A stretch of DNA of 64,000 bases from Lacinutrix neustonica (GTDB lineage: Bacteria; Bacteroidota; Bacteroidia; Flavobacteriales; Flavobacteriaceae), in the NCBI RefSeq assembly GCF_026625145.1, contig NZ_CP113088.1, positions 1,777,501-1,841,500 on the forward strand. The letters run 5' to 3'. Made by a program: the position numbers and the translations under genes. Below, piece by piece: positions 1 through 9,829 of this stretch. Positions within the stretch are counted from its first letter, which is position 1. Every line of letters starts with the position of its first letter. The notes under the pieces were generated by a model. That model had not been told where the DNA came from. It did no database searches and saw only the letters and a list, made by a program, of their open reading frames with translations.

Positions 1-345
1 AATGGTAGTCTATCTAATGGTAACATTACCAACTATTCTACAGAAGATACCCGTCGTGTAGATGTTACTTTTGGTGTAGGGTATGGTTCTGATATTAAAG
101 CCACGAAGGAAGTGATTATGGGTGTGATTAATTCTAATGACATGATTTTAAAGGATCCTGCTCCAGCAATAAACGTCTCAGAATTGGGAGATAGTGCCAT
201 CAATTTCTTTACTCGAGTCCGGGTTAAGAAAGACGATTACTGGACGATTAATTTTTATATGATCGAACAAACGAAAGAAGCTTTAGATACTGCTGGAATT
301 GACATTCCTTATCCACACCATGTTGAAATACAAAAACAAGGCTAA
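1..345 (+). CDS. MscS-family mechanosensitive channel, C-terminal part
   Basis: The reading frame is open from the first base, so the gene is cut by the window edge; 114 residues remain. The segment matches the cytoplasmic C-terminal domain of small-conductance mechanosensitive channels. It has the sequence VDVTFGVGYGSDIKA, a helix-rich middle, and a terminal IDIPYPHHVEIQ strand like the usual 'IPFPQ' ending. MscS channels release solutes across the inner membrane on hypo-osmotic shock. The pore helices lie outside the window. Its last 4 bases overlap the end of the convergent tsaB. The family is clear; which paralogue it is cannot be told. Confidence 0.85.
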   Translation, partial: NGSLSNGNITNYSTEDTRRVDVTFGVGYGSDIKATKEVIMGVINSNDMILKDPAPAINVSELGDSAINFFTRVRVKKDDYWTINFYMIEQTKEALDTAGIDIPYPHHVEIQKQG

Positions 346-1019
346 ACTTTTGGTTTAGGTTTTAAGGCCACAAAATCTTTTAAATAATAAGGCTCAAAAT
401 AAGCGACATCTTCGGTGTCGCTTTTTTGGTATTTGGCATAAGCAATGCTGCTCATTTCATTCGCTGAAGGTAATTTATCATCGATAAATACGGCATTTTT
501 ATGAGCTATAAGCTCTTTTGTTTTTGTAACACCATTCCCAATAAAATAGAGTGTTTCAGATTTCAAATAGTCCTGAAAAGCATGTTCATCGAGTACTTGC
601 GCTTGGATAGCACGTTCTAGTTTATAGTCTTTCGAAAATACCGCAGCGTAGACCTCCATACGTCTCGCATCCAACATGGGAACAATATGACCACTAGTCA
701 CCTTAACTTGATGTGCTAAGGCTTCTAAAGTAGAAACAGCAATGAGTGGGATATCTAACGCATAGCACAAGCCCTTGGCTGCAGAAACACCAATACGTAG
801 TCCAGTATACGACCCAGGACCTTTGCTAACCGCAATGGCATCTAGCTGAGAACGCTTAACATTTGCTTCGTTTAAAACAGTATCTATAAAGACATGTAGC
901 CGTTCAGCATGCGAATAATTGGCACTGTAATCCTCTTTTAAAAGCACCGTCTCTCCATCTTTCGATAGAGAGACGGAGCAATTGGTCGTTGCCGTTTCTA
1001 TGCTTAATATATAGGCCAA
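342..1019 (-). CDS. tsaB: tRNA threonylcarbamoyladenosine biosynthesis protein TsaB
   Basis: 225 residues, normal for TsaB, the non-catalytic partner of TsaD in making t6A37 on ANN-decoding tRNAs. The N-terminal ASKHA fold is visible: ILSIETATTNCSVSL, then SHAERLH, then AVSKGPGSYTGLRIGVSAAKGL, the family hallmark. The start is a TTG one base after the tolC stop codon, so it is probably translated from the exporter mRNA. No frame break. The gene is convergent with the MscS gene and their ends overlap by 4 bases. Confidence 0.93.
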   Translation of the reverse strand: MAYILSIETATTNCSVSLSKDGETVLLKEDYSANYSHAERLHVFIDTVLNEANVKRSQLDAIAVSKGPGSYTGLRIGVSAAKGLCYALDIPLIAVSTLEALAHQVKVTSGHIVPMLDARRMEVYAAVFSKDYKLERAIQAQVLDEHAFQDYLKSETLYFIGNGVTKTKELIAHKNAVFIDDKLPSANEMSSIAYAKYQKSDTEDVAYFEPYYLKDFVALKPKPKV

Positions 1020-1020
1020 A

Positions 1021-2355
1021 TTACTGCGCTATAGGTTTGCCAAGGTAGAAGTCTAAAACTTTTGTTTTAAACACAAAATCGTATTTTGCATTAATTAATG
1101 CAGATTGCGCATTTATCAATTGCAATCTTGATTGTTCTAAATCGAAAGCATTCATAACACCTATATTATAACGTTCTTCAGCATTTGAAAAAGCTAATTC
1201 TTGTGACTCAAGAGATGATTTTGCTGCTTCAAATGATCTAAACGCTGCTTTAGCATCTGTAAACGCCCGTTGTATATTCGCTTCTAAAGCCAACTTGGTT
1301 TGCTCCAACCCAAGCAAGGCGTTTTCCTCTTGAATTCTTGATTTAGCAACCGCTGTTTTGTTTTGATATTGAGAAAAAATAGGAATATTGACACTGAGAC
1401 TAAAATTATGCCCCTTATTTACATCTAGCTCTCTAAAAAAAGCTTGCTTTATGAAATCATCTTTAGATTCACTCCAAACGGAATTGAATCCATAACCGGC
1501 TGTCACACTAGGATAATATCCGCTTTTTGCGATTTCAGTACTCAACAATGAACTTTCAATATTTTTTTCTGCCACTTTAATCTCACTTCTGTTTTCTAAC
1601 GCATAGTTCATTATTGGTGTCACATTATTATATAACAATGCCGCTGAAGGCGAATCAATTTCAATGACTGCTACTTTGAAACCATTAAAATCAACTTGAA
1701 GTAATTGTGATAGTGTTAATAAAGACAGTTCATAACTATTCTCTGCAACTGTTACACCCTGCATGTCTCGGCTCAAAGTTGCTTGGGCGTCATAGATATT
1801 GGCTTGTGCTTGCACACCAGCATCCACTAACTCTTGCACTTGATCGAGCTGTTTTTGTGAAAACTCGTATTGTGCCTTTGCCGTTTCTAAGTTTTCTTTA
1901 TTAAAAAGAATGTTCAAGTAAGCATTCACCACATTTAGAGAGATATCATCTCTAATACGTTGTAACTCCAATTTGTTCGTTTCTAAATTAAGTTGAGACT
2001 GCTTATATAAGTTTGTTAACCTAAATCCATTAAACACCGTCTGATTCGCATTAAATCCGTAACTAAATGAATTTGTTATTTGATTAGTGATCCTTTGATT
2101 AGTAACTGGATCAAATCCGGAACCAATACTTATTCTCCCTCCAGTGCTACCGCTCACAGAAGGCAAAAACGACCCTTTGGAAGCAATAATATCTTGTTCA
2201 TTACTTAGTAACACATTTTGACCTTGCAATACAGTGATGTTATTCTCTAAGGCATAATTTACTGCTTCTTGTAAGGTCCAAACTTTCTCCTGTGCCTTTG
2301 CAGAAAAACTTACTAGTGCTATAAGCGCTAGTACTATAATATTGTTCTTAATCAT
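1021..2355 (-). CDS. TolC-family outer membrane efflux protein
   Basis: 444 residues. From the ATG at 2355 there is a clear signal peptide (MIKNNIIVLALIALVSFSAKA) followed by WTLQEAVNYALENN, the typical start of an OEP repeat. Two long coiled-coil OEP halves follow, ending in the duplicate motif with ALINAKYDFVFKTKVLDFYLGK. A longer frame upstream is less likely because the 2355 ATG gives a better signal peptide and sits 1 base after the upstream stop. As the last step of the tripartite exporter it forms the outer-membrane channel for the fusion protein and permeases encoded just upstream. Confidence 0.9.
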   Translation of the reverse strand: MIKNNIIVLALIALVSFSAKAQEKVWTLQEAVNYALENNITVLQGQNVLLSNEQDIIASKGSFLPSVSGSTGGRISIGSGFDPVTNQRITNQITNSFSYGFNANQTVFNGFRLTNLYKQSQLNLETNKLELQRIRDDISLNVVNAYLNILFNKENLETAKAQYEFSQKQLDQVQELVDAGVQAQANIYDAQATLSRDMQGVTVAENSYELSLLTLSQLLQVDFNGFKVAVIEIDSPSAALLYNNVTPIMNYALENRSEIKVAEKNIESSLLSTEIAKSGYYPSVTAGYGFNSVWSESKDDFIKQAFFRELDVNKGHNFSLSVNIPIFSQYQNKTAVAKSRIQEENALLGLEQTKLALEANIQRAFTDAKAAFRSFEAAKSSLESQELAFSNAEERYNIGVMNAFDLEQSRLQLINAQSALINAKYDFVFKTKVLDFYLGKPIAQ

Positions 2356-2356
2356 A

Positions 2357-3472
2357 TTATTCTTCGTCATCGTTATCTTCTTTAGAGGCTTTGTTCCAAA
2401 CCTTAATTTTATCACCTTTTTTAACACCTTCTGTTATTTCTACGTTAATGCCATCAGACAGCCCTAATTCTACATTTTTCTTTTCGTATTTACCATCACC
2501 TATTTGAAGCTCAACAAATGGCTTTTCTGTAATACGGTTGAATTGTAGTAAGGACTCTTTAATGACTAAAACACTGTCTTTACTTTCCATTTCAATTTCG
2601 GCATTAGCACTATATCCTGCTCTAATTTTAGTCGATTGCTCTACTTCTACATCGGCTTTTATTGTAAACTGTACTGCGCCATTTTCTTCTTGACCTTTAG
2701 GCGCTACGAACGTAAGTTTTGCGGGAAACTCCTTTTCATTAATCGCCCCTAAAATAACTTTTATTTCTTTACCTTCCTCAAGTTTTCCTACTTCCGCTTC
2801 ATCTACTTTGCCTTCAAAGATCATTTTACTCATGTCTGCAATGGTCGCAATGGTCGTTCCCTCATTAAAGTTATTACTCTCAATCACCTGGTCGCCTTCA
2901 CGTACAGGAATTTCTAAGATCGTACCAGCAATGAGCGCTATAATATTTGTATTTGCAGAACCTCCTCCGGACAACGAACCTTTTCTAATAATCTGATAGT
3001 TGTTTTGCGCTTGTCTTAAGGTTTCATTTGCCTGATTTAATGTTAACTCATTATTATCAAAATCCTGTCTTGAAATCACACCTTTATCAAAGAGTGCTTT
3101 ATTTCGGTCATAGATCATCTTTGCATTATTGTATGCAATTTTAGCTGAAGCGATTTGCCCGCTAGCACCCACTAGATTTTGCTCGTTAGGTACGACTCTA
3201 ATTTTAGCAATGACATCTCCTTTTTTTACCATATCGCCTTCTTCCACCATAATTTTATCTATGATTCCGGAAATTTGTGGCTTTAATTCAACCTCTTCTT
3301 CAGGGTTTAATTTTCCTGTAGCCACTGTTTTTGTGTTAATGGACGTATAAAACGGCTCTGCTGTTTTAAAATCTTCTACTGACGCTTCATTGGAATTTTT
3401 AAAGTATCTTAAGACAAATGCCAGTGCTACTAGCAATCCTAATCCTACAATGATTTTTAATGCTTTTTTCAT
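2357..3472 (-). CDS. HlyD/MacA-type periplasmic membrane fusion protein
   Basis: 371 residues. An N-terminal membrane anchor (KIIVGLGLLVALAFVLRYF) is followed by the split biotinyl-lipoyl domain (VELKPQISGIIDKIMVEEGDMVKKGDVIAKI), an alpha-helical hairpin with DKGVISRQDFDNNELTL, the second lipoyl half with PVREGDQV, and a beta-barrel with the 'IRAGYSANAEI' motif. The C-terminus is acidic. MacA proteins link the inner-membrane ABC permease to TolC and stimulate the ATPase. It lies between a MacB-like permease and tolC, with 1 base before tolC. Confidence 0.92.
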   Translation of the reverse strand: MKKALKIIVGLGLLVALAFVLRYFKNSNEASVEDFKTAEPFYTSINTKTVATGKLNPEEEVELKPQISGIIDKIMVEEGDMVKKGDVIAKIRVVPNEQNLVGASGQIASAKIAYNNAKMIYDRNKALFDKGVISRQDFDNNELTLNQANETLRQAQNNYQIIRKGSLSGGGSANTNIIALIAGTILEIPVREGDQVIESNNFNEGTTIATIADMSKMIFEGKVDEAEVGKLEEGKEIKVILGAINEKEFPAKLTFVAPKGQEENGAVQFTIKADVEVEQSTKIRAGYSANAEIEMESKDSVLVIKESLLQFNRITEKPFVELQIGDGKYEKKNVELGLSDGINVEITEGVKKGDKIKVWNKASKEDNDDEE

Positions 3473-3536
3473 TTTTAGTTTAATTTTCTCGTTGATTTAA
3501 AAGCAACAATGCTTTCTTTATTATTTGATTGATTTA

Positions 3537-4781
3537 TTATTCTTCTCTTAAGGCGTCTATTGGCTTCACGCTAGTGGCTTTAAATGCCGGTATTAACCCT
3601 ATTAATGTTCCTAAAAACACGAGTATGACCAAGGCAATAAATACAACACTAATGGGCACCGAGGCATTAACCAATACCGCTTCATCACCTTGACCAAACA
3701 AGGTGTCTACAAGCATAAGTAAGCCCCCTCCGCTTATGATCCCTAATAAGCCAGCTATCATGGTAATGAAAACGGCTTCTAAAATCACTTGCCGCTTTAT
3801 TTCAAAAGGTGTTGCCCCCAATGCGCGTCGTACGCCTATTTCTTTTGTTCGCTCTTTTACTGTAATCAATAAGATATTACCAATAGCAAAGACCCCTGCA
3901 ATAAGTGTGGCAATCCCTACAAACCAAGTTAAAAACTGCATCCCAGTAAGAAAACCTGTTAGTTTAGCAAACTCTTTACCTAAATTAAAACTACCAAAGG
4001 CCCGATTGTCTTTAGGATGCACATTATTAAGGTTTCTTAAAATCAATTTAGCGTCACTTTCAATTTGTGTGATATCAGCTTCAGGCTTTCCAGTAATCAT
4101 CATCCACCCAATATTTTCTCCCATATTATAAATCTGTTGGAACGTAGTGAATGGAATGTGCATGTCATCTGACGGTCCCATATTTGCATTTCCCGTTTCA
4201 AACATCCCCACCACTTTAAAATTCATACCATTGAGCTGAATGTATTCTCCTATCATTTCGGCATCTTTTTCAAAAAGTTGCTTATAGATTTCTTCAGAAA
4301 TAACAATAACTTTCCTATTCTCGTCAATATCGGTTTGATTGATAAAGCGCCCACGTATCATTTTCTTTTTCTGAACCTGATCGAGTAATGGATAATCGCC
4401 ACTAACTCCAAAGTTGCCGGACAGGAAATTATGAACGACTACTGCTTGATTTCTATTTCTAGGCACTACAAATTCAATGCCGTCCACATTATCTTCAATT
4501 TTATGAGCATCACTGATTTTTAATTGCACCTGTCTGCCTTCTTGAAAGCCTTTAAAAGGCTTACTGGTACTTTGTGCCCAAACAAAGACGCTATTGGTTG
4601 CAAAGCTACCAAACAATCTATTAAATGAGTTTTCTATACCGCGCGCAGAACCTAGTAGCCCTATTAGTAATAAAATACCCCACCAAACACCCACCATGGT
4701 TAGTGCCGTTCGTAGTTTATTCTTACCTAAACTATCAAACACTTCTTGCCACGTATCTCTTTCAAATATAAATAGTCCCAT
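3537..4781 (-). CDS. MacB-type ABC transporter permease (second copy)
   Basis: 414 residues with the MacB/FtsX architecture. An N-terminal helix (LRTALTMVGVWWGILLLIGLLGSARG) precedes a large periplasmic MacB_PCD domain, then three C-terminal helices. The conserved cytoplasmic loop [18 protein letters not shown] couples to the ATPase, and the ending SVKPIDALREE is typical. It follows the first permease by 2 bases and lacks its own ATPase domain, so the pair probably forms a heterodimer powered by the ATPase at 6005-6706. The substrate is unknown; this family exports peptides, macrolides or lipoproteins. Confidence 0.92.
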   Translation of the reverse strand: MGLFIFERDTWQEVFDSLGKNKLRTALTMVGVWWGILLLIGLLGSARGIENSFNRLFGSFATNSVFVWAQSTSKPFKGFQEGRQVQLKISDAHKIEDNVDGIEFVVPRNRNQAVVVHNFLSGNFGVSGDYPLLDQVQKKKMIRGRFINQTDIDENRKVIVISEEIYKQLFEKDAEMIGEYIQLNGMNFKVVGMFETGNANMGPSDDMHIPFTTFQQIYNMGENIGWMMITGKPEADITQIESDAKLILRNLNNVHPKDNRAFGSFNLGKEFAKLTGFLTGMQFLTWFVGIATLIAGVFAIGNILLITVKERTKEIGVRRALGATPFEIKRQVILEAVFITMIAGLLGIISGGGLLMLVDTLFGQGDEAVLVNASVPISVVFIALVILVFLGTLIGLIPAFKATSVKPIDALREE

Positions 4782-4783
4782 AA

Positions 4784-6012
4784 TTAATCGTCTCTAAGTG
4801 CTACAATTGGTTTAATTCTTGACGCTTTTTTTGCTGGTAAATATCCCGCAAGACCACCAGCTATTATTAGCGTGATGGTTGCTCCAATCACCAGATTTAA
4901 GCTTACATAGGGGTCTTTTATAAAGTACTTTTCTAAACTTGGACCGACCAGTTCTAATATGCCCATACCTAAAAATAGGCCTACAAATCCAGCGATTATG
5001 GTAATTAATATAGATTCTAATAGGATTAACAATACAATCGCTTTGGGTTCTGCTCCCAAGGCTTTACGAATACCAATCTCTTTCGTACGCTCTTTAACAA
5101 TAAAAATCATGATATTACTTATCCCTACAATCCCAGCTATTAACGTTCCGAAACCAATCACCAAGACTAAAATGCCAAGAATAAAGGTCATTTGATCTAC
5201 GGCTTTAGATTCATTGGCTAAGTTTCTAACCCGTATAGCACGCTGATCATTTTGAGACACTTGAAATCGGTCTTTCAGTTTTTTTGTAAGGGCATTACTA
5301 AAACCTATAGCAGCATCGAAGTTCATATCGGGATTATAGGTTAAATTAATTTGGTCTATATGCTCATTGTTCCCGTAAAGTTGTTGCGCAGTAGACACTG
5401 GCATGTAGATAAAACGCTCTTCATTATCGCCTCCGTCATCACTAAAAACACCCACGACTTTGTATTGAATGCCATTTAAATTAATGTATTTACCAATGGC
5501 TGTTGTTTTTAAAAACAAATCGTTTTCTACCAAGCGACCAATGACCACTACCTTCGTTTTGTTTTTAATATCAGACTCATTAATAAAACGGCCGTAATTA
5601 ACCTTCGTGTTTTCTAAATACTGGTGGTCCGGATTGACGGCACGAACCGTATAGTTGTTTTGTTCATTTCTAAAAGTAGCCGTTACATTTAAGTAAATTC
5701 TTGAAGTGATGTATTGTACTTTATCGCCAAACTCTTCTTCAATCCATTGCTGATCTGCATTTTCAAATTGGATTTGTCGCCCTGCTTGTAAGCCTTCGCT
5801 CGCCTTAGAGGTTTTGCCGAATTAATAAAAATGGAGTTTTTTGCATCGTCAACAAAAGCTTCATCAAAGGTGTTTAATAACCCATTGGTAATGCCAAAAA
5901 GCAAGGCAAATAATAATATGGCAAAACTCACCGTAAAACCGGACAATAGTGTTCCGGTTTTATTCATATTAATACTTTGAAATATTTCGCGCCAAAGGTC
6001 TCTATCAAACAT
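4784..6012 (-). CDS. MacB-type ABC transporter permease (first copy, CCGG lesion)
   Basis: About 409 residues after repair of one missing base near 5818, where TTCCGGC is expected and TTCGGC is read. The repaired frame gives NSGKTSK followed by a normal MacB_PCD domain with [21 protein letters not shown]-terminal helix at [18 protein letters not shown]; cytoplasmic loop [18 protein letters not shown]; ending [11 protein letters not shown]. The start overlaps the end of the ATPase gene by 8 bases, indicating translational coupling. It is paralogous to the next permease at moderate identity. Confidence 0.9.
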
Positions 6013-6706
6013 GTTCTGAAGCTCTTACCTGATTAACAAAAGCATCTTCCATAATAACCCCATCTACTAATCGCACAATACGCTTGCACATATTCGCAAT
6101 ATCTTCTTCATGAGTGACTATTAAAATGGTTTTTCCCTCATCGTTTAATTGCTGGATAAACTCCATAATCTCATAAGAGGTTTTAGTATCCAAGGCGCCC
6201 GTGGGCTCATCGGCCAAAAGTAATTTGGGATTGGCCGCTAATGCTCTCGCAATAGCTACTCGCTGTTTTTGTCCACCAGCACAATTCGCTTGGTAAGTGG
6301 TCTGCCCATGCTTTTAATCCTACTTTCTCTAAGTGGAATAATCCTTTTTCAATACGTTCTTTGCGTTTTAAACCTTGGTAGTACAACGGCAAAGCCACGT
6401 TATCTAGGGCATTTTTATAATTGATTAAATTAAAGGACTGAAAAATGAATCCTAAAAATTTATTGCGGTAAATAGCTGCTTTTTTCTCTGTAAGATTTTT
6501 GATAGGCACATTATCTAAAATGTATTCTCCTTCATCTGCTTCATCTAACATCCCTATAATATTAAGTAAGGTCGATTTTCCGAGCCCGAAGACCCCATGA
6601 TCGCAACCATCTCTCCGGCGTCGACCGACAGATCAATACCTTTTAATACATGTAAACTAGAATCACCTATAGGATAAGACTTGTGAAGCTTTTTGATTTT
6701 CAACAT
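6005..6706 (-). CDS. LolD/MacB-type ABC transporter ATPase (two CCGG lesions)
   Basis: 233 residues once repaired. Two breaks fall exactly in the catalytic motifs: Walker A near 6583 (GSSGSGKST needs TCCGGA, TCGGA is read) and the signature near 6286 (ELSGGQQQR needs TCCGGT, an extra base is read). Walker B is [12 protein letters not shown], followed by [12 protein letters not shown] with the switch His. The Q-loop is FIFQSFNL. The ATG at 6706 ([14 protein letters not shown]) is the natural start. It energises the two permeases encoded downstream and is the first gene of the exporter operon. Because both motifs are restored by one base each, I regard it as functional. Confidence 0.9.
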
Positions 6707-6817
6707 AATGATTGGTTTTTTTTTGATTGACGAGTTACCCACATCATATCCATTAGACTACAAAGGATACCATTTGTTACATCAATTTTATTAATAAAAT
6801 GTTAAAAAAAAGAAAGG

Positions 6818-7042
6818 TTATGCTTTTGGATGCGTTCTGAAATACTTCCAGTAGATAATAAATGCGATACCAAACACGAGGATATAAGGAATAGCCATAA
6901 GGTAGATAATACCGTCGTTGATACTCTTTGCCACACCATTCCCCTCTTCACTCTCTAATACTGCTCTACACATCGCGCATTGGGCGTTGGTATCAAGCAC
7001 AAAGAAGAGTGAGCAAAGCACTAAGATTATTTTATTTTTCAT
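6818..7042 (-). CDS. Small membrane protein with CxxC motif in oxidase cluster
   Basis: 74 residues, not a named family I can assign. It begins with a signal peptide (MKNKIILVLCSLFFVLDTNA). The mature start is QCAMCRAVLESEEGNG, so a CxxC pair sits immediately after the predicted cleavage site. One transmembrane helix (IIYLMAIPYILVFGIAFIIYW) and a short basic tail follow. It is the last gene of the cytochrome oxidase biogenesis run, after DUF420 and SCO. A periplasm-facing CxxC next to SCO suggests a role in copper or heme handling. That is inference from context only. Confidence 0.75.
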   Translation of the reverse strand: MKNKIILVLCSLFFVLDTNAQCAMCRAVLESEEGNGVAKSINDGIIYLMAIPYILVFGIAFIIYWKYFRTHPKA

Positions 7043-7086
7043 AATATTAAAAAACTTCGTGGTATTGATAATCACTGAACACTTAC

Positions 7087-7636
7087 TTATACGTAATATG
7101 GCGATATCATTAAATACACGACAACACCTGTAACCGCGACGTATAGCCACAATGGAAAGGTTATTCTTGCTATTTTTTTATGTCTTTCAAAATTACTTGT
7201 TATGGCTCTCACATAAGTGATAAGAACAAATGGAATAACAGCAATAGACAATATAATATGTGTGATGAGGATAAAATAGTACACATACCTAATAATACCT
7301 TCTCCACCAAAGGGAGTAGAATCACTGGTCATGTGGTACGCAATGTACATTAACAGAAAAACAACCGAAAGCGTTATGGCAAATTTCATTAAGCGCTCGT
7401 GCACTTTTCTATTTCCTTTTCTAATCGCAGAAACCGCTAAAACTAACACCAGTGCGGTTAATCCGTTTATACTTGCATAAATGGATGGTAAGAAGGTCAA
7501 TGGCTCTACATCAACCCCATAGTCTTTTAATTTAACACCAAACAATGCGGCTACAGCTAGAGGAATGACTATTGAAAGGGCTACAATCCACTTATTATAT
7601 TTTTTTTCGTTTTGTATGTTTTCACGGGGTACTCAT
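7087..7636 (-). CDS. DUF420 (CtaM/YozB-like) oxidase assembly membrane protein (lesion near start)
   Basis: About 182 residues. Four hydrophobic helices are visible, for example GLTALVLVLAVSAIRKGN, a long FAITLSVVFLLMYIAYHMT helix, and YVYYFILITHIILSIAVIPF, with conserved His residues inside or beside the helices (HERLMKF, YHMT, THIILS, ERHKKIAR). This is the DUF420 pattern; the Gram-positive members YozB/CtaM are needed for aa3 oxidase function. The ATG at 7636 reaches the main frame only if ACCGGT is restored near 7626, where ACCCCGT is read. Context between SCO and the small CxxC protein agrees with oxidase maturation. Confidence 0.85.
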
Positions 7637-7735
7637 AATTCTCAATACAATTTAAAATTTCGCTTTAGTCGTTACCATCACGCCCTAAGTGGATTTCAAC
7701 ACCATCAAAATCACTTCACGTGTTGTTTCTAAATA

Positions 7736-8487
7736 TTATTCGTTTAATAGTATTTTAATATCGTCTTTTAACATGGAAATCTCCTGTTCATTGCCATCTT
7801 CATCCATTTTCTCTTGTTCACTAATGATGCCTTTATAGAAAATTTTAGGATTTCCAAAGGCATCTGTTCTAGAACGTATGTACCCCTTTTTATCTATTAA
7901 TGCAAAATCACCTGAATGTGCAAAACCTAATGCACCCTCTTCTACATCACCCACATAGATATTGAATCCTGTATTTGCTAATTCGTGAATGTTTTGCTGC
8001 TCACCCGTTAATAAATTCCAATTGGGATGCGTAATACCATAGTTTTCGGCATACGTTTTTAAAACTTCGGGGTGTCTGTAGCTGGCATGATAGAAAAAGA
8101 AGCAATCCCAAAATTAGCATTGTCTTTATAAACCTCTTGAATGTCAACCTGATTTTCACTCATTCTTGGACAAATGGTTGGACATGTGGTAAAAAAGAAA
8201 TCCACCACATACACTTTACCTAAGTAATCGTCTTGGGTTATGGTTTTTCCATCTTGATTTGTAAAACTAAAATTTGGCACTTTTTTACGCTGCCCATTAA
8301 TTTCAATAAACGATAATGCTTGGGCTTTTTTTTCGGCATCTGTTGGATTGGCGATGGTTTTACTCCGTCCTGAATTATCAACCACATCATTTGCTTTAAT
8401 CCTGTTAACTATTTTAGGAATAAAAATAATTCCGAATAGTAAAATAATAAATGCGATGCCTATGTAAGAGTAGTTATTTTTTTTCAT
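7736..8487 (-). CDS. SCO1/SenC-family copper chaperone for cytochrome oxidase (CCGG lesion)
   Basis: About 250 residues after repair near 8075 (TDTPEVLKTYAENYG needs CCGG; one base is missing). It is anchored by an N-terminal helix (IGIAFIILLFGIIFIP). The thioredoxin fold carries the SCO copper motif CPTICP and the distal His in GFAHSGDFALID. SCO proteins deliver copper to the CuA centre of subunit II in the periplasm. It lies between an unknown membrane protein and DUF420 in the oxidase operon. Confidence 0.93.
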
Positions 8488-8550
8488 TGTTTAACATGTA
8501 TTTTTGGCTGTCCCTTATCCCTATAAAAAAATGAGAGGCTCCTAAGTCTA

Positions 8551-9280
8551 TCACTCTGTTTGTTCTTTATCGGGATTCAAATCTTGAGCTCTTCGGCTTG
8601 AAGAGTCTCGGTTTATTTTTACCGCTTTTTCTGTATTCTTCCAATAAAACACGAACGTCTTCGGCTGCCATTTTATTTTTAATGATAGAGACTTCCAATG
8701 CATTATAAGCTGTTAAAGGACGTATAGGGTCGTCATTCTCTATTTCCTTTTCTGTACGATCATCTAATCTTCCGCGTTGATTAAGCACCTTGTCAACAAT
8801 AAAAACGCTACTGGTTGCATAACTTCCGTCCAAACGCAGACTAGAGCGCATGCTATTGAATAGTTTATTTATATCGCTTTCACTCGCATAAACAAAATGC
8901 CAGTATTTATGCTCACTATATTTGTTTAGTTCTTGAATTAAACGCTTCGTTTCTGCTTTGGCCTTTTTAGAAACCAACATAACGATTTGGAACTTTTTAA
9001 AGCCTTTAAACTTGTTATAGACCAGTTCCTTTAAATTAGAAGCTTCTACAATTTTAGATTCAGGATTATTTCCTAAAAAGCCCAAAACTGTAATATGATC
9101 TTTTAATGTAATACTAGCGTCTTCTACTGAAGCCAAATTGGAAAGATCTAAAACCCCCTCCTTAACGACATCAAGGGTTTTGTAATTGTTTGTTGAAGGA
9201 TACAACATGAGTAAAAAAGCAACAGGCAAGAAGAAAAGTACGCCTAAAATAATATATTTTTTTATTTGCCCTTTGTTCAT
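8551..9280 (-). CDS. Oxidase-cluster membrane-anchored protein of unknown function (CCGG lesion at end)
   Basis: About 242 residues. One N-terminal helix (KYIILGVLFFLPVAFLLML) is followed by a roughly 200-residue soluble region with a thioredoxin-like look: ITVLGFLGNNPESK, FQIVMLVSKKA, YWHFVYAS, SSVFIVDKVLNQRGR. No cysteine pair is present, so it would not be a redox thioredoxin. Near 8608 TCCGG is read as TCTCGG; repair moves the end to 8551 with the tail DLNPDKEQTE. It is widely found beside SCO in flavobacteria (from memory); function unknown. The terminator at 9313-9342 separates it from cox4. Confidence 0.75.
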
Positions 9281-9312
9281 TTTCTACATCGTTTTAATAC
9301 TGTTGCAAAAAT

Positions 9313-9342
9313 AAAAAAGGCGGTTTAAATAAACCACCTTTT
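9313..9342 (-). terminator. Hairpin after cox4
   Basis: Arms AAAAGGCGGTTTA and TAAACCACCTTTT with one C-A mismatch and A/T-rich flanks. It lies between the cox4 stop and the start of the next gene, so it may attenuate rather than end the oxidase transcript. Confidence 0.6.
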
Positions 9343-9391
9343 ATACGCTTTTAACGCTTTTATTCAATAACCGATTTGCTGGTCATTTTGA

Positions 9392-9772
9392 TTAAAAATC
9401 ACGTTTTACATACCCATTGCTATACACACTTTCAATATAGCCTCCTTCTTGTAAAAGAATGAATATAAGGTAGCAAATAAGAAAAATGGATGTCCATACC
9501 ACCATACGTCTTAAACTCTTTGTTTCATCACGCATGTGCATGAAGTCCCAAGTAATATAATAGGCTTTCACTAAAGTCAAGATGATGAAGATCCAGTTTA
9601 AGCCTTTCATTCCTAAAACAGGCACCATTAATGCATCTGGTTTATAGATACCTAAAACAACCTCTACTGCCGTTACTAAAGTTAAAAAGATTAAAACACC
9701 CCAAATTTTTTGAGTATTTGATTTAAACTTTACTAAGCCTCTGAATATTTCTAATTTATGTGCGTGTGCCAT
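9392..9772 (-). CDS. Cytochrome c oxidase subunit IV (caa3-type small subunit)
   Basis: 126 residues with three transmembrane helices: VLIFLTLVTAVEVVLGIY, GLNWIFIILTLVKAYYITWDFMHM and WTSIFLICYLIFILLQEGGY. The KAYYITWDFMHMRDE sequence with a membrane His is characteristic of the COX4_pro-type subunit. It stabilises the subunit I/III core in the cytoplasmic membrane. It follows the larger subunit III gene by 57 bases. The His-rich N-terminus (MAHAHKLEIFRG) is common in this family. Confidence 0.88.
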   Translation of the reverse strand: MAHAHKLEIFRGLVKFKSNTQKIWGVLIFLTLVTAVEVVLGIYKPDALMVPVLGMKGLNWIFIILTLVKAYYITWDFMHMRDETKSLRRMVVWTSIFLICYLIFILLQEGGYIESVYSNGYVKRDF

Positions 9773-9829
9773 GTTTAATATGCTTTATATAGATTTCCTT
9801 ATCCAAGGAAATTAAAAAATACGTTTTAA

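Noticed and set aside
6280..6590. Programmed ribosomal frameshifting in the ABC ATPase
   Set aside because: There is no slippery heptamer or downstream structure, both plus and minus shifts occur, and they fall inside Walker A and signature motifs.
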